Source: a bacterium | GTDB lineage: Bacteria; Chloroflexota; Dormibacteria; Aeolococcales; Bog-877 | Direction of reading: 5' to 3' | Assembly: GCA_021827985.1 (NCBI GenBank) | Contig: JAKATL010000028.1 | Location: 1-35,690, forward strand | DNA: 35,690 nt | In this document: piece after piece, positions 15,381-23,307 of the stretch | Layout: each line of letters starts with the position of its first letter | How positions within the stretch are numbered: the stretch's first letter is position 1 | Program-made: the position numbers and the translations under genes | The notes under the pieces: model-generated | What the model was told of the DNA's origin: nothing | Seen by the model: only the letters and a program-made list of their open reading frames with translations | Databases searched by the model: none

Positions 15381-15386
15381 AGCCGG

Positions 15387-15683
15387 ATGGTCGTAGGGAG
15401 CCTCCAGCTCACGCTGCACCTGCCCCTCAGCCGCTCGCTGAAGGCCAAGCGGCAGGTGGTGGGGTCGCTGACCGCCCGTTTGCGGAGGGCCTTCAATGTG
15501 GCGGTGGCGGAGGTGGACCAGCTGGACAGCTGGCAGCTCGCGGTGATCGGGGTCAGCTGCGTGAGCAATGACCGGAAGCTGGCGGACCGGCTCCTGCAGC
15601 AGGTGGCAGACTGGGTGGCCGAGGACGCGGGTGGCGGCGAGGCCATCCTCACCCACCAAGACATCGAGGTGATCAACGTATGA
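15387..15683 (+). CDS. DUF503 (YlxP-like) protein
   Basis: 98 residues matching the DUF503 pattern: MVVGSLQLTLHLPLSRSLK, then AKRQVVGSLTARLRRAFNVA, AEVDQLDSWQLAVIGVSCVS, ending in the ILTHQDIEVINV strand. DUF503 proteins are small ferredoxin-like folds, often beside rbfA/infB and thought to touch ribosome or translation; the role is not settled. An earlier in-frame ATG at 15351 overlaps the MBL stop (ATGA), but the family N-terminus and the -10 box 6 nt upstream favour 15387. The stop overlaps the lgt start (ATGA). Confidence 0.88.
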   Translation: MVVGSLQLTLHLPLSRSLKAKRQVVGSLTARLRRAFNVAVAEVDQLDSWQLAVIGVSCVSNDRKLADRLLQQVADWVAEDAGGGEAILTHQDIEVINV

Positions 15684-16525
15684 GCCCACTGGTGGCGGTG
15701 ATCAAGATCGGCATCGACCCCGTCTTCCAACTCGGGCCGCTGACCATCCACTGGTACGGGGTGGGCTACGCCGTGGCCATCCTGGTGGGCCTCCAGGTGG
15801 CCCTCCCCTACGCCGAGCGGCATGGCATCCCCCGGGGCAAGGCGAGCTGGATCGCCTTCTGGGCGGTGGTCGCCGGGCTGGTGGGGGGCCGGCTGTTCTA
15901 CGACCTGCAATCGGGGGCCCTCTACTATCTCACCCACCCCGCTCAGATCTTCGCCTTCTGGAACGGGGGCATGGCGTTCTTCGGGGCGATCTTCCTCGCC
16001 GCCCTCACCATGCTCTTCCTGGCCTGGCGGGAGAAGCTCAACTTCTGGGTGCTGCTGGACGCCGCCGCCTTCTTCGCGGTCGTGGGCCAGCCCATCGGGC
16101 GGATCGGCAACATCATCAACGGCGACATCCTCGGCTACCCCTCCAATCTCCCCTGGGCCACCGAGTACACCAATCCCCATGCCTTCGCCCCCAAGCTGGG
16201 TGTGGCCTACCAGCCGGCTGCCGCCTATGAGGCCCTGGTCATCCTGCTGGTGCTCGGCTTCCTGGTCTACCTGCGCCGTCGTGGGGTCCCGGACGGCTGG
16301 GTGGGGATCTCCTACCTCATCCTCTACCCCCTGACCCAGATCGGCATCTTCTTCCTGCGCGACCCGGTCAATGTGCCCATCATCGCCTTCGGGCTGAAAC
16401 AGGCCCAGCTCACCTCGATCGGGGTCCTGGTGCTGGGGATCCCGCCCCTCATCTACGCCTGGCGGCGCACCAACCGGCCCCGGGAGAAGGCGGCGCTCCC
16501 GGCGGTGGAGCCACCGCCGGCGTGA
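15680..16525 (+). CDS. lgt: Prolipoprotein diacylglyceryl transferase
   Basis: Membrane enzyme that adds diacylglycerol from phosphatidylglycerol to the lipobox Cys of prelipoproteins. 281 residues with about seven membrane segments; N-terminal GPLTIHWYGVGYAVAIL, GLVGGRLFYDLQ, the WNGGMAFFGAI segment, and the signature GRIGNIINGD (usually GRxGNFxNGE). The C-terminus is a Pro/Ala-rich cytoplasmic tail. The start overlaps the DUF503 stop and the stop overlaps the helicase start (GTGA). Its substrates include the lipoprotein encoded at 30543-31409. Confidence 0.93.
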   Translation: MSPLVAVIKIGIDPVFQLGPLTIHWYGVGYAVAILVGLQVALPYAERHGIPRGKASWIAFWAVVAGLVGGRLFYDLQSGALYYLTHPAQIFAFWNGGMAFFGAIFLAALTMLFLAWREKLNFWVLLDAAAFFAVVGQPIGRIGNIINGDILGYPSNLPWATEYTNPHAFAPKLGVAYQPAAAYEALVILLVLGFLVYLRRRGVPDGWVGISYLILYPLTQIGIFFLRDPVNVPIIAFGLKQAQLTSIGVLVLGIPPLIYAWRRTNRPREKAALPAVEPPPA

Positions 16526-18930
16526 CCCCATCGACCTCGGGGCCGGAGGATCCCGGGCTCGAGGCCTTCGAGGCCACCCTCCCCTTCCGCCTCGACCCCT
16601 TCCAGCGCCAGGCGATCGGGGCCCTCTCGACCCACCGCGGGGTGCTGGTCAGCGCGCCCACCAGCAGCGGTAAGACGGTGATCGCGGAGTGGGCCATCTG
16701 GGACTGCCTGCGCCGGGCCGGGGAGCGGGCGATCTACACCTCGCCCCTCAAGGCGCTGTCCAACCAGAAATTCCAGGATCTCTGCCAGCGGTACGGGGAG
16801 GACACGGTGGGGCTGGTGACCGGGGAGACCTCGGTGCGTCCCTCGGCCCGGGTGGTGGTGATGACCACCGAGATACTGCGCAACCTCATCTACGAGGACC
16901 CGGCGTCACTGGCCCGGGTCGGCTGGGTGGTGCTGGACGAGGTCCACTACATCGACGAGTTCCCCCGGGGCACGGTCTGGGAGGAGGTCATCGTCCAGGC
17001 GCCGCCTCACATCCGGTTCATCGGACTGTCGGCCACCATCACCAACGTGGACGACGTGGCCGCCTGGATGGAGGAACGTCGAGGACCCACCGCGGTCGTG
17101 CTCAGGACCCAGAGGCCGGTGGAACTGGTCACCTGGCTGGGGGTCGGCAACCGGCTGCTCCCCCTCTTGGGCCCGGACGGCAAGCTGGACCGAAGGACCC
17201 TGGAGGTGGCCGAACGCGAGGCCGAGGGAGACCGGCGGTTCGGCGGCAACCGGGTGGTGCTGGCGGCGGAAAACGACCTTCTGGCGATCCTCCGGGAGCT
17301 GGGCGCCCAGGGGATGCTCCCGGCCATCTACTTCATCTTCTCCCGCAGGGGATGCCAGGAAGCGCTCTCCCGCTGCGCGACCCACGGCCTGGACCTCAAC
17401 TCCCTGGAGGAGAAGTTCCTGGTCGACGACCTGCTGGCGGACCGGCTGAGCGCGGTGGATGACCCGGAGGAGGCGGCGGTCTACAGCTCCGCGCTCAACA
17501 TGACCATGCTCCGGGCGGGGATAGCGGTCCACCATGCCGGCCTTCTGCCGTACGTCAAGGAGACCGTGGAGCTGCTCTTCCAGCGTGGCCTCCTCAAGGT
17601 GGTGTTCGCCACCGAGACGCTGGCGCTCGGCCTCAACATGCCAGCGCGGGCCTGCGTCATCTCCACCTTCACCAAGTTCGACGGCCAGGGCTTCAGTCCG
17701 CTGCGCTCCGGGCAGCTCACCCAGCTCCTGGGACGGGCCGGCCGCCGGGGGATCGACGAGATCGGACACGGGGTCATCCTCAGGGACCCCGAGGTGGATC
17801 TGGGCGTGATCTGCGAGACCCTGCTGGGCAACGACATGGCCGTCGAGTCCAAGTTCGCCCCCACCTACAACATGACCCTGAACCTGCTCCGGAGGCGAAG
17901 CCCCGAGGAGGCGGAGGAGCTGCTGGAGCAGTCCTTCGGACAGTTCCAGCGCCTCAGGGCACTGGAGAATGTCGCCCAGCGCCGGCCCAACCTGGAGGCC
18001 CGCCTCGAGGACCTGCGGCAAAGCCGGTTCCGACATCCCCGCATGGTCTGTGACGAGCGCACCCTGAGCCGCTACCTCAGCGCAGAGCGGCAGGCAGCCT
18101 CGGCCCGGGCCGAGGCCCGCCTGCTGCGCCGGCAGCACTTCCGTGACCGGCGTGAGGGGCGGTACGGCCGGGACGTACGGGACCCCGGCGGGCAGCTCGA
18201 GAAGGCCCGCCGCCAGCTGCGGGAGCAGGAGTACCGGATGAGCGCCCTCCCCTGCCGCGGCTGTCCCTTCCTTCCCGCCCACCGGGCGGCCCGTGAAGAG
18301 GCGGTGGAGCTGACGGCCGCCATCTCGGGCGCGGAGGAGACGGCCGCCTCGCGGCGAGACGAGTACCGGAGGCAATTCCGCGCCTACCGTGAGGTGCTGA
18401 AGGAGACCGGCTTCCTGAACGGGGATCACCCAACCCGGATGGGGCTTCTGGCGGCCGCCGTGTACGGCGAGAACACCCTCCTGGTCGCCCAGGCGGCGGC
18501 CGAGGGGTGGTGGACCGGCCTCTCCACCCCCGAGCTGTGCGGCGCTTTGGTGATGCTGGCCGGGGAGGACCGCAACCCCGACCGCGCGCCCCCGCGCCGG
18601 CGCCTCCCCACCCGGCGGCTGGAGGACATCGCTCGGCGGCTGTCCCGGGCCCAGGCGGAGCTGGCCCGACTGGAGGCGAGATGGCAGATCCGGGAGTGCC
18701 GCCCCCCCTCCCTGGATCACGTGGGCTACGTGTACGAATGGAGCCGGGGTATCTCCCTGACTGCCCTCCAGCCCCCCCCGGGTGTGGACCCCGGGGACGC
18801 CCTGCGCGCCACCAAGGCCTGCTTCACCCTGACCCGGCAGCTGGAGGGAGCGCTGGAGGGCTGGGACCTCCACGCCGACGTGCAGCGGGCACGGCAAAGC
18901 CTGGAACGCGACCTGGTCCGGCGGGTGTGA
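16522..18930 (+). CDS. Ski2-like DExH RNA helicase (HelY/Mtr4-like)
   Basis: 802 residues. Walker A SAPTSSGKT around residues 44-52; TSPLKALSNQKF (motif Ia); VVMTTEIL; Walker B DEVH at 139-142; GLSATI (motif III); the second RecA domain has IAVHHAGLLPYVKETVELLF, FATETLALGLNMPA and QLLGRAGRRGIDE (motif VI). The C-terminal 350 residues are helical with a CRGCPF Cys pair and the DSHCT-like end, as in bacterial HelY and eukaryotic Ski2/Mtr4. Homologues act on RNA with exonucleases, but the bacterial role is poorly known. The GTG at 16522 overlaps the lgt stop by 4 nt. The protein is somewhat shorter than actinobacterial HelY (about 900). Confidence 0.9.
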   Translation: MTPSTSGPEDPGLEAFEATLPFRLDPFQRQAIGALSTHRGVLVSAPTSSGKTVIAEWAIWDCLRRAGERAIYTSPLKALSNQKFQDLCQRYGEDTVGLVTGETSVRPSARVVVMTTEILRNLIYEDPASLARVGWVVLDEVHYIDEFPRGTVWEEVIVQAPPHIRFIGLSATITNVDDVAAWMEERRGPTAVVLRTQRPVELVTWLGVGNRLLPLLGPDGKLDRRTLEVAEREAEGDRRFGGNRVVLAAENDLLAILRELGAQGMLPAIYFIFSRRGCQEALSRCATHGLDLNSLEEKFLVDDLLADRLSAVDDPEEAAVYSSALNMTMLRAGIAVHHAGLLPYVKETVELLFQRGLLKVVFATETLALGLNMPARACVISTFTKFDGQGFSPLRSGQLTQLLGRAGRRGIDEIGHGVILRDPEVDLGVICETLLGNDMAVESKFAPTYNMTLNLLRRRSPEEAEELLEQSFGQFQRLRALENVAQRRPNLEARLEDLRQSRFRHPRMVCDERTLSRYLSAERQAASARAEARLLRRQHFRDRREGRYGRDVRDPGGQLEKARRQLREQEYRMSALPCRGCPFLPAHRAAREEAVELTAAISGAEETAASRRDEYRRQFRAYREVLKETGFLNGDHPTRMGLLAAAVYGENTLLVAQAAAEGWWTGLSTPELCGALVMLAGEDRNPDRAPPRRRLPTRRLEDIARRLSRAQAELARLEARWQIRECRPPSLDHVGYVYEWSRGISLTALQPPPGVDPGDALRATKACFTLTRQLEGALEGWDLHADVQRARQSLERDLVRRV

Positions 18931-18984
18931 TCTTGCCGCCCTTCCGCTACGATCCCGGCATCCGAGCGTTGCGGTGGGGGGATT

Positions 18985-19767
18985 GTGGTGTCTGAAGAGC
19001 GGGTGGTGGGGTACCGGACGGCGGGTCGCGTGGCGATGGTCACGCTGGATTCGCCTCAGAACCGCAACGCCCTTTCCAGCTCACTCTTGAGCCAGCTTCG
19101 GACGGCGCTGCAGCGGGCCGCCGAGGACCCCCTAGTCCGGGTGGTGGTCCTCGGGCACACGGGGACCACCTTCTGTTCCGGGGCGGACCTCAGAGAGCAG
19201 GAGGAGGCCCGAGCCCGCACCGGCAGGAGTCCCGGAGCTGGAGCCCTGGCACCCATTCTGGTGGCGATCCTCGACTGTCCCAAGCCGGTGGTGGCCGAGG
19301 TCGCGGGGGCGGTCCGCGGTGGGGGCATGGGGCTGGTCGCGGCCTGTGACCTGGCCGTGGCCGCCGAGCCCGCCACCTTCGCCTTCAGCGAGGTGCGGGT
19401 GGGAGTGGCCCCGGCCGTGATCGCCCACGCCGTCCTGGCCAGGATGACACCCGCCTGGTCCGCGGAGCTGTTCCTGACCGGCCGTACCTTCAGCGCCGCG
19501 GAGGCTCAGAGCGCCGGCCTGGTCAATCGGGTGGTGCCAGCGGGTGAGCTTTCCGCCGAGGTGGCGGGACTGGTCTCGGACCTGGTGGCCGGCGCCCCTG
19601 GGGCGCAGGCCGAGGTGAAGCGGCTCCTGGCCCGAGTGCCCCGGCTGGAGCGCGGCCAGGCGCTGGAGGAGATGGTGGCCCTCTCCGAGCGCCTGTTCTC
19701 CGCCGAGGAGGCACGCGAGGGGATCTCCGCCTTCAGGGAGCGGCGCCCCCCTTCCTGGTCAGGCTGA
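18985..19767 (+). CDS. Enoyl-CoA hydratase/isomerase family protein
   Basis: 260 residues, crotonase fold. Oxyanion-hole segments are FCSGADL (about 63-69) and AVRGGGMGL (about 109-117). Of the two Glu residues of classical crotonase, the second is kept (FSEVRVG, Glu136) and the first is replaced by Gly (GGGMG instead of GGGCE), as in methylglutaconyl-CoA hydratase-like and isomerase-like members. It is thus a crotonase relative with uncertain reaction, perhaps in branched-chain or fatty acid breakdown. Start GTG at 18985 (another GTG follows) with a GGGGGG Shine-Dalgarno. Converges with the DoxX-like gene, 8 bp apart. Confidence 0.85.
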   Translation: MVSEERVVGYRTAGRVAMVTLDSPQNRNALSSSLLSQLRTALQRAAEDPLVRVVVLGHTGTTFCSGADLREQEEARARTGRSPGAGALAPILVAILDCPKPVVAEVAGAVRGGGMGLVAACDLAVAAEPATFAFSEVRVGVAPAVIAHAVLARMTPAWSAELFLTGRTFSAAEAQSAGLVNRVVPAGELSAEVAGLVSDLVAGAPGAQAEVKRLLARVPRLERGQALEEMVALSERLFSAEEAREGISAFRERRPPSWSG

Positions 19768-19775
19768 GGCGGGGC

Positions 19776-20270
19776 TCAACCGCGCAGCACCAGACGGTGT
19801 TGGTCGCTCGCCAGCACCGCCACGGCGAGCCCGAACACCCCCAGATCGCGGGCCACGATATCGGTGACCCCGCCGGTGAGGGAGAGGGAGATGACGATCT
19901 CGAGCAGCGCGAGCGCACTGAGTGCCGCGGCCATCCGGGTGGCGACCCCCAGGCACAGGGCCACGCCGAGCACAGAAAGGGCCCAGCCGTGGACCAGGAC
20001 CAGGGCGAGGGCCAGGTGGGAGGTCGAGGGTATGACCGGAACGTAGCCGGTCCAGAGGCTGGGCTGGATGAGCTCGTGGATCCCAAACCAGAGCAGCACC
20101 AGGCCCAGGGCCACCCTCGCCACCACAGGCGCCCAGGGCTGGATCCGGTCGATCGCCGGGCCCGGCGGATGCGAGCCGGAAGCCACGGCGACGGGGGCCG
20201 GGGCCACCGAGGCCGACGGTCGCTCGGCGGCCCGGAGGGCGGCTCGGGCCATCCGGTTGCGGCGCGGCAC
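19776..20270 (-). CDS. DoxX/SURF4-like small membrane protein
   Basis: 164 residues, four hydrophobic helices after a long Ala/Pro-rich N-terminus. RVALGLVLLWFGIHELIQPS followed by LWTGYVP is the first helix and loop typical of the DoxX-like family; three further helices (LALALVLVHGWALSVLGVAL; MAAALSALALLEIVISLSL; LGVFGLAVAVLA) complete it. DoxX proteins are linked to quinone/thiosulfate redox or to oxidative stress complexes; the role here is not known. GTG start 2 nt after the upstream gene's stop; an ATG six codons inside (20252) is an alternative. Forms a unit with the secreted protein gene. Confidence 0.75.
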   Translation of the reverse strand: MPRRNRMARAALRAAERPSASVAPAPVAVASGSHPPGPAIDRIQPWAPVVARVALGLVLLWFGIHELIQPSLWTGYVPVIPSTSHLALALVLVHGWALSVLGVALCLGVATRMAAALSALALLEIVISLSLTGGVTDIVARDLGVFGLAVAVLASDQHRLVLRG

Positions 20271-20272
20271 CG

Positions 20273-20830
20273 TCAGCCCACCACGTGGCCCGAGGCGTCA
20301 GTCACCACCAGACCGTCGTCGCCGTAGTTGTACTCGGTGTTCTGGGCGTCGTCCCCGAAGCTGGCCTCGACGAAGTACACATGGTCGGAGGCAGGGTAGG
20401 TGTTGGTGATGGGCGCCTGGCCTCCACCAAGAACGTTCAGGGTGAACACGATCGAGCTGCCCTCACTCTTCACCTTGTAGGAGAAGCCCGAGAGCGCCAG
20501 CCGGGCGGTCTGGCTCGGCGTCCCCGGGTAGAGCTGGTAGGTGTACGAAGCGTAGGAGGTGGAGGAGAGGAGTGGCCCGGGAGTGCCGGAGGCGGTGGGC
20601 TGAGCACTCGGGCTGCTGCTGGGGCTGACCCCCGGTGACGGCTGGGAGGAGGGTGTGGGGGTGGGCGTGGGGGTGGCCGCGGCCGCCAGCGGCTTGCTCC
20701 CGGTGAGCGGCGCCACTCCGAGGCTGCCCGGACTGGAGTAGCCGTGCACCGCCAGGGCGGCGGCCGCCACCGCCGCCAGGGAGAGCGCGGCCGCCCCCCG
20801 TCTGCCAATCTCCTCGCCGCCTATGCGCAT
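20273..20830 (-). CDS. Secreted or membrane-anchored protein with Pro/Thr/Ser linker, unknown function
   Basis: 185 residues. A basic N-terminus and hydrophobic stretch (ALSLAAVAAAALAV, about 15-28) act as signal or anchor; no lipobox Cys is seen. Residues about 50-88 are a TPTPTPTPSSQPS-like linker, a usual spacer for cell-wall-exposed domains. The C-terminal 95 residues form a small beta-rich domain (YTYQLYPGTPSQTARLALSG; YFVEASFGDDAQNTEYNYGD) I cannot name. GGTGA about 8 nt before the ATG serves as ribosome binding site. Same strand and 2-nt spacing with the DoxX-like gene suggests joint expression. Confidence 0.7.
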   Translation of the reverse strand: MRIGGEEIGRRGAAALSLAAVAAAALAVHGYSSPGSLGVAPLTGSKPLAAAATPTPTPTPSSQPSPGVSPSSSPSAQPTASGTPGPLLSSTSYASYTYQLYPGTPSQTARLALSGFSYKVKSEGSSIVFTLNVLGGGQAPITNTYPASDHVYFVEASFGDDAQNTEYNYGDDGLVVTDASGHVVG

Positions 20831-20864
20831 GCTTCGATCACCTCAGATGCTCCCCGCGCCTCAG

Positions 20865-20870
20865 AGATTA
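20865..20870 (-). promoter_or_regulatory. Possible -10 box for the secreted protein gene
   Basis: TAATCT on the minus strand, 34 nt before the ATG at 20830, in an AT-richer patch. No well-spaced -35. Confidence 0.25.
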
Positions 20871-20887
20871 ACCAAATCCGCCCCCGT

Positions 20888-20902
20888 GGTGGTCAAACCA
20901 CC
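20888..20902. terminator. Short hairpin after the thioredoxin reductase gene
   Basis: GGTGGT-CAA-ACCACC is a 6-bp stem with a 3-nt loop, 16 nt past the stop of the reductase gene (minus strand). No T run follows; it could equally be a protein-binding palindrome for the next gene. Confidence 0.35.
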
Positions 20903-20918
20903 TCGAACAGCGGTCCTC

Positions 20919-22127
20919 TCAGGCGTTGACCTCTACCAGCGCCAGGTGATGGTGCTGCTGCAGGTAGGCCCGCACCGCCAGCAGCGCCGCGGCCCCCTCT
21001 CCTACCGCCGAGGCCAGTTGCTTGGTGGAGCCGGCGCGCACGTCTCCGGCTGCGTACACGCCGGGCATGGACGTGCGGTAGGCCAGATCGGTGCTGACGA
21101 ACCCCCAGCGGTCAAGCTCGACCACCCCGCGCAGGACCTCGGAGTTGGGGGTGAGGCCGACGAATACGAAGACCGCGGCCGGGTGCCACAGGTACTCCTC
21201 GCCGGTCTCGGAGTTCCGGGCGAGGACCTCCTCCACCCGGGTCTTTCCCCGGATGTCGGTCAGCTGGGTGGAGGTGTGGACCTCGAACCGGGGGTCCGAG
21301 GCCACCTTGTCCTGCAGGAGTCTCGAGGCGGTGAGCTGGCCCTGGTTCTGCACCAGCCGGATCCGGCGTGCGAACTTGGCCAGGAACAGTCCCTCCTCCA
21401 GAGCCGCATTGCCGCCTCCCACTACCAGAATCTCCTCGGACCCGCGATAGAAGGGACCGTCGCAGGTGGAGCAGAAGTGCACCCCCGCGCCCAGGAGTTG
21501 GTCCTCACCGGGGATCCCCAGCCGGCGGTAGGTGGAGCCGGTGGCGAAGAGGGCGGCGTGGGCGCCCAGCAGCTGCCCCCCCGCCAGCGCCACCTGGAGG
21601 TCCTCACCGGAGGGGTCGACCGAGGCCACCCGGGCCCCGGCCACCAGCTCCACCTCGTAGCGGCGGGCCTGGGCCACGAAGCGATCCATCAGTTCCGCAC
21701 CCCCGACCCCGTCGGGGAACCCGGGATAGTTGTCGATGCGCTCGGTGACGCCGGCGTTGCCGCCCAGACCGCCGGAGTCTATGACCACCGCCGAGATCCC
21801 CTCCCGGGCGGCGTAGATGGAGGCGGCCAGACCGGCCGGGCCCCCGCCCACGATGACCAGGTCATAGGCCCTGCGGCTGGCCTCCACCTGGATCCCGAGC
21901 TTGCGAGCCAGCTCCTCGTCGCTGGGCTCAAGCAGGTGGGAGCCGTCGGGGAAGACGATGGTGGGAATGGTCCGACCGCCCCCCTGGAGCCTCTCCACGA
22001 ACTCCAGGCCGTCCGTGTCTTGGTCGATGTCGACCCAGCCGTACTCGATGCGGTGGGAGCTGAGGAAGGCCTTGCTGCGCTGGCAGTCCGGGCACCAGGG
22101 AGCGCCGTAAACAGTGATCTGGTCCAT
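20919..22127 (-). CDS. Glutaredoxin-thioredoxin reductase fusion
   Basis: 402 residues. Residues 1-80 are a glutaredoxin/NrdH-like domain: ITVYGAPWCPDCQRSKAFL with active Cys12-x-x-Cys15 and the TIPTIVFPDGS cis-Pro loop. Residues about 88-400 are a low-molecular-weight thioredoxin reductase: FAD motif DLVIVGGGPAGLAASIYAA, the redox pair CSTC at 219-222, the NADPH motif ILVVGGGNAALEEGLFL and VYAAGDVRAGSTKQLASAVG. Electrons would go NADPH to FAD to CSTC to the fused CPDC, giving a self-contained disulfide reductase; a mycoredoxin-like job is possible. ATG start at 22127; divergent from a MarR regulator. Confidence 0.92.
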   Translation of the reverse strand: MDQITVYGAPWCPDCQRSKAFLSSHRIEYGWVDIDQDTDGLEFVERLQGGGRTIPTIVFPDGSHLLEPSDEELARKLGIQVEASRRAYDLVIVGGGPAGLAASIYAAREGISAVVIDSGGLGGNAGVTERIDNYPGFPDGVGGAELMDRFVAQARRYEVELVAGARVASVDPSGEDLQVALAGGQLLGAHAALFATGSTYRRLGIPGEDQLLGAGVHFCSTCDGPFYRGSEEILVVGGGNAALEEGLFLAKFARRIRLVQNQGQLTASRLLQDKVASDPRFEVHTSTQLTDIRGKTRVEEVLARNSETGEEYLWHPAAVFVFVGLTPNSEVLRGVVELDRWGFVSTDLAYRTSMPGVYAAGDVRAGSTKQLASAVGEGAAALLAVRAYLQQHHHLALVEVNA

Positions 22128-22173
22128 CGGTGAAGTCTCTCACAGCGCGAGGCTTTCCGGTCAGCCGGGGCCG

Positions 22174-22179
22174 TACACT
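22174..22179 (+). promoter_or_regulatory. -10 box before the MarR gene
   Basis: TACACT ends 8 nt before the ATG at 22188, identical to the box before DUF503; probably yields a leaderless or nearly leaderless mRNA. Confidence 0.45.
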
Positions 22180-22187
22180 GAGGTCGC

Positions 22188-22721
22188 ATGGCCAGCGAAT
22201 TCGCCCCCGCGACCGAGGACCGAGAGCTCCTGGAGATGGCGGTCGTGCGGGCAGTGCGGAACCTATCCGAAGCCATGCCCCAGCACACCGTGGCCGCCGC
22301 CCACCACCTGGGGATGTCAGCCAGTGAGGTCCGCGCCCTCAACGTGGTGAGCAGCCACCGGGGCCTGACGGCCGGTGAGCTGGGAGCGGCGCTGGGAGTC
22401 ACCAGCGGGGGCATCACCGGGATCGTGGACCGGCTGGAGCGGGGCGGCCACCTGCGCCGAGAGCCGGACCGCGCGGACCGCCGGCGGGTGAAGGTCGAGG
22501 TGACCGAGGAAGCCGGGCAGGTGGCTCGGGAGATGCTCTCGGGCCTCAACCGGGAGATTGGTCTTCTCCTCCAGGACCGGACCCCGGCGGAGCTCGTGCT
22601 CCTCGAGGACTTCCTGGTCCAGCTGGCGGCGGCCGTCCGCCGGGGCGCCCGGGAGCTGGCGGCCGCCCCACCGCGCTCCCGAACGCCCACGCCGACCTCC
22701 GGCCCCGCCTCCCGGCGCTGA
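22188..22721 (+). CDS. MarR-family transcription regulator
   Basis: 177 residues. Winged helix: HHLGMSASEVRALNVVSSH, LTAGELGAALGVTSGGITGI (HTH with recognition helix), then VDRLERGGHLRREPDRADRR as the wing with the classic DxRDRR-type motif. Flanking helices form the dimer interface; the C-terminal 30 residues (PPRSRTPTPTS) are disordered. MarR proteins often sense oxidants or phenolics through Cys; this one has no Cys. Divergent from the glutaredoxin-thioredoxin reductase gene with 60 bp between starts, so it likely controls it. Confidence 0.88.
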   Translation: MASEFAPATEDRELLEMAVVRAVRNLSEAMPQHTVAAAHHLGMSASEVRALNVVSSHRGLTAGELGAALGVTSGGITGIVDRLERGGHLRREPDRADRRRVKVEVTEEAGQVAREMLSGLNREIGLLLQDRTPAELVLLEDFLVQLAAAVRRGARELAAAPPRSRTPTPTSGPASRR

Positions 22722-22914
22722 CCTCATATTCCCTCCCCGCCCCGAGAACCGCGCAGCTCTCGCCGTCCCGGGGCAACCTCCACCGCTAGCTCCCCCCTCC
22801 CTCACCCGCTCGGTGGGCCTACGGTCCTGGGATCGGGCGTTCAGGGGGTGCGGCCCCCCGGAGCCGTCGGCCCCGGGTGAAAGTCACCCGGACTCGGGAT
22901 GACAGTGCATGCGC

Positions 22915-22951
22915 TTGACATTTACCGCGCAGTTATATAACCTCGCGGTTA
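22915..22951 (+). promoter_or_regulatory. Promoter and palindromic operator of the ArsR operon
   Basis: TTGACA (22915-22920), perfect -35, is followed after 17 nt by TAACCT (22938-22943), 7 nt before the ATG at 22951, so the mRNA should be leaderless. An overlapping TATAAC (15-nt spacing) is an alternative -10. A 26-bp inverted repeat covers 22924-22949: arms ACCGCG/CGCGGT and a perfect GTTATATAAC centre, with two mismatched pairs. A second symmetry, TAACC-TCGC-GGTTA (22938-22951), reaches the start codon. A bound ArsR dimer would block RNA polymerase. Confidence 0.85.
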
Positions 22952-23307
22952 TGTCTGTTGAGGACCCCTTGAGCCGCACCTTCGCCGCGCTGGCCGACCC
23001 CACCCGGCGGTCGATCCTCGAACGGCTGGCCAGCGGCGAGTTGGGGGTCGTGGAACTCGCCCGAGGCACGGCCCTGACCCAGCCAGCCATCACCAAGCAC
23101 CTCCGGGTGCTGGAGCAGGCGGGGCTGGTGAGCCGATCCCGGGCGGGGCAGCGGCGACCTGCCCGACTCCGTACTGACGGCCTGGCCGCGGCAGATGCCT
23201 GGATGCGGCGCGCCCGGGAGGAGTGGACGGCTCGCCTGGACCGGCTCGGATCGCATCTCGCCAACTGGAACAGTCCACCCCACGCAACGGAAGACCCCGA
23301 TGCCTGA
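22951..23307 (+). CDS. ArsR-family transcription repressor
   Basis: 118 residues. DPLSRTFAALADPTRRSILE is the usual N-terminus of the ArsR members paired with SRPBCC proteins; HTH LARGTALTQPAITKHLRVLE, then AGLVSRSRAGQRRPARL as the wing. No metal-binding CxC or similar sites, so it is not a metal sensor of the ArsR/SmtB type. An earlier ATG at 22909 lies upstream of the promoter's -35, so 22951 is the true start, placed 7 nt after the -10. It overlaps the SRPBCC gene by 8 nt. Confidence 0.92.
   Translation: MSVEDPLSRTFAALADPTRRSILERLASGELGVVELARGTALTQPAITKHLRVLEQAGLVSRSRAGQRRPARLRTDGLAAADAWMRRAREEWTARLDRLGSHLANWNSPPHATEDPDA

Noticed and set aside
16906..18897. 663-codon open frame on the minus strand opposite the helicase
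   Set aside because: Exact shadow of the DExH helicase gene, with low-complexity composition and no family resemblance.
20640..20700. Runs of GGGTGTGGGGGTGGGCG-type repeats as a possible tandem repeat array
   Set aside because: They are codons of the Thr-Pro linker of the secreted protein; the similar run in 30990-31020 codes the linker of the copper lipoprotein.
22909..22951. Earlier ATG (22909) for the ArsR gene
   Set aside because: It lies upstream of the -35 TTGACA, so it would not be on the mRNA; the ATG at 22951 fits the family start and the leaderless spacing.
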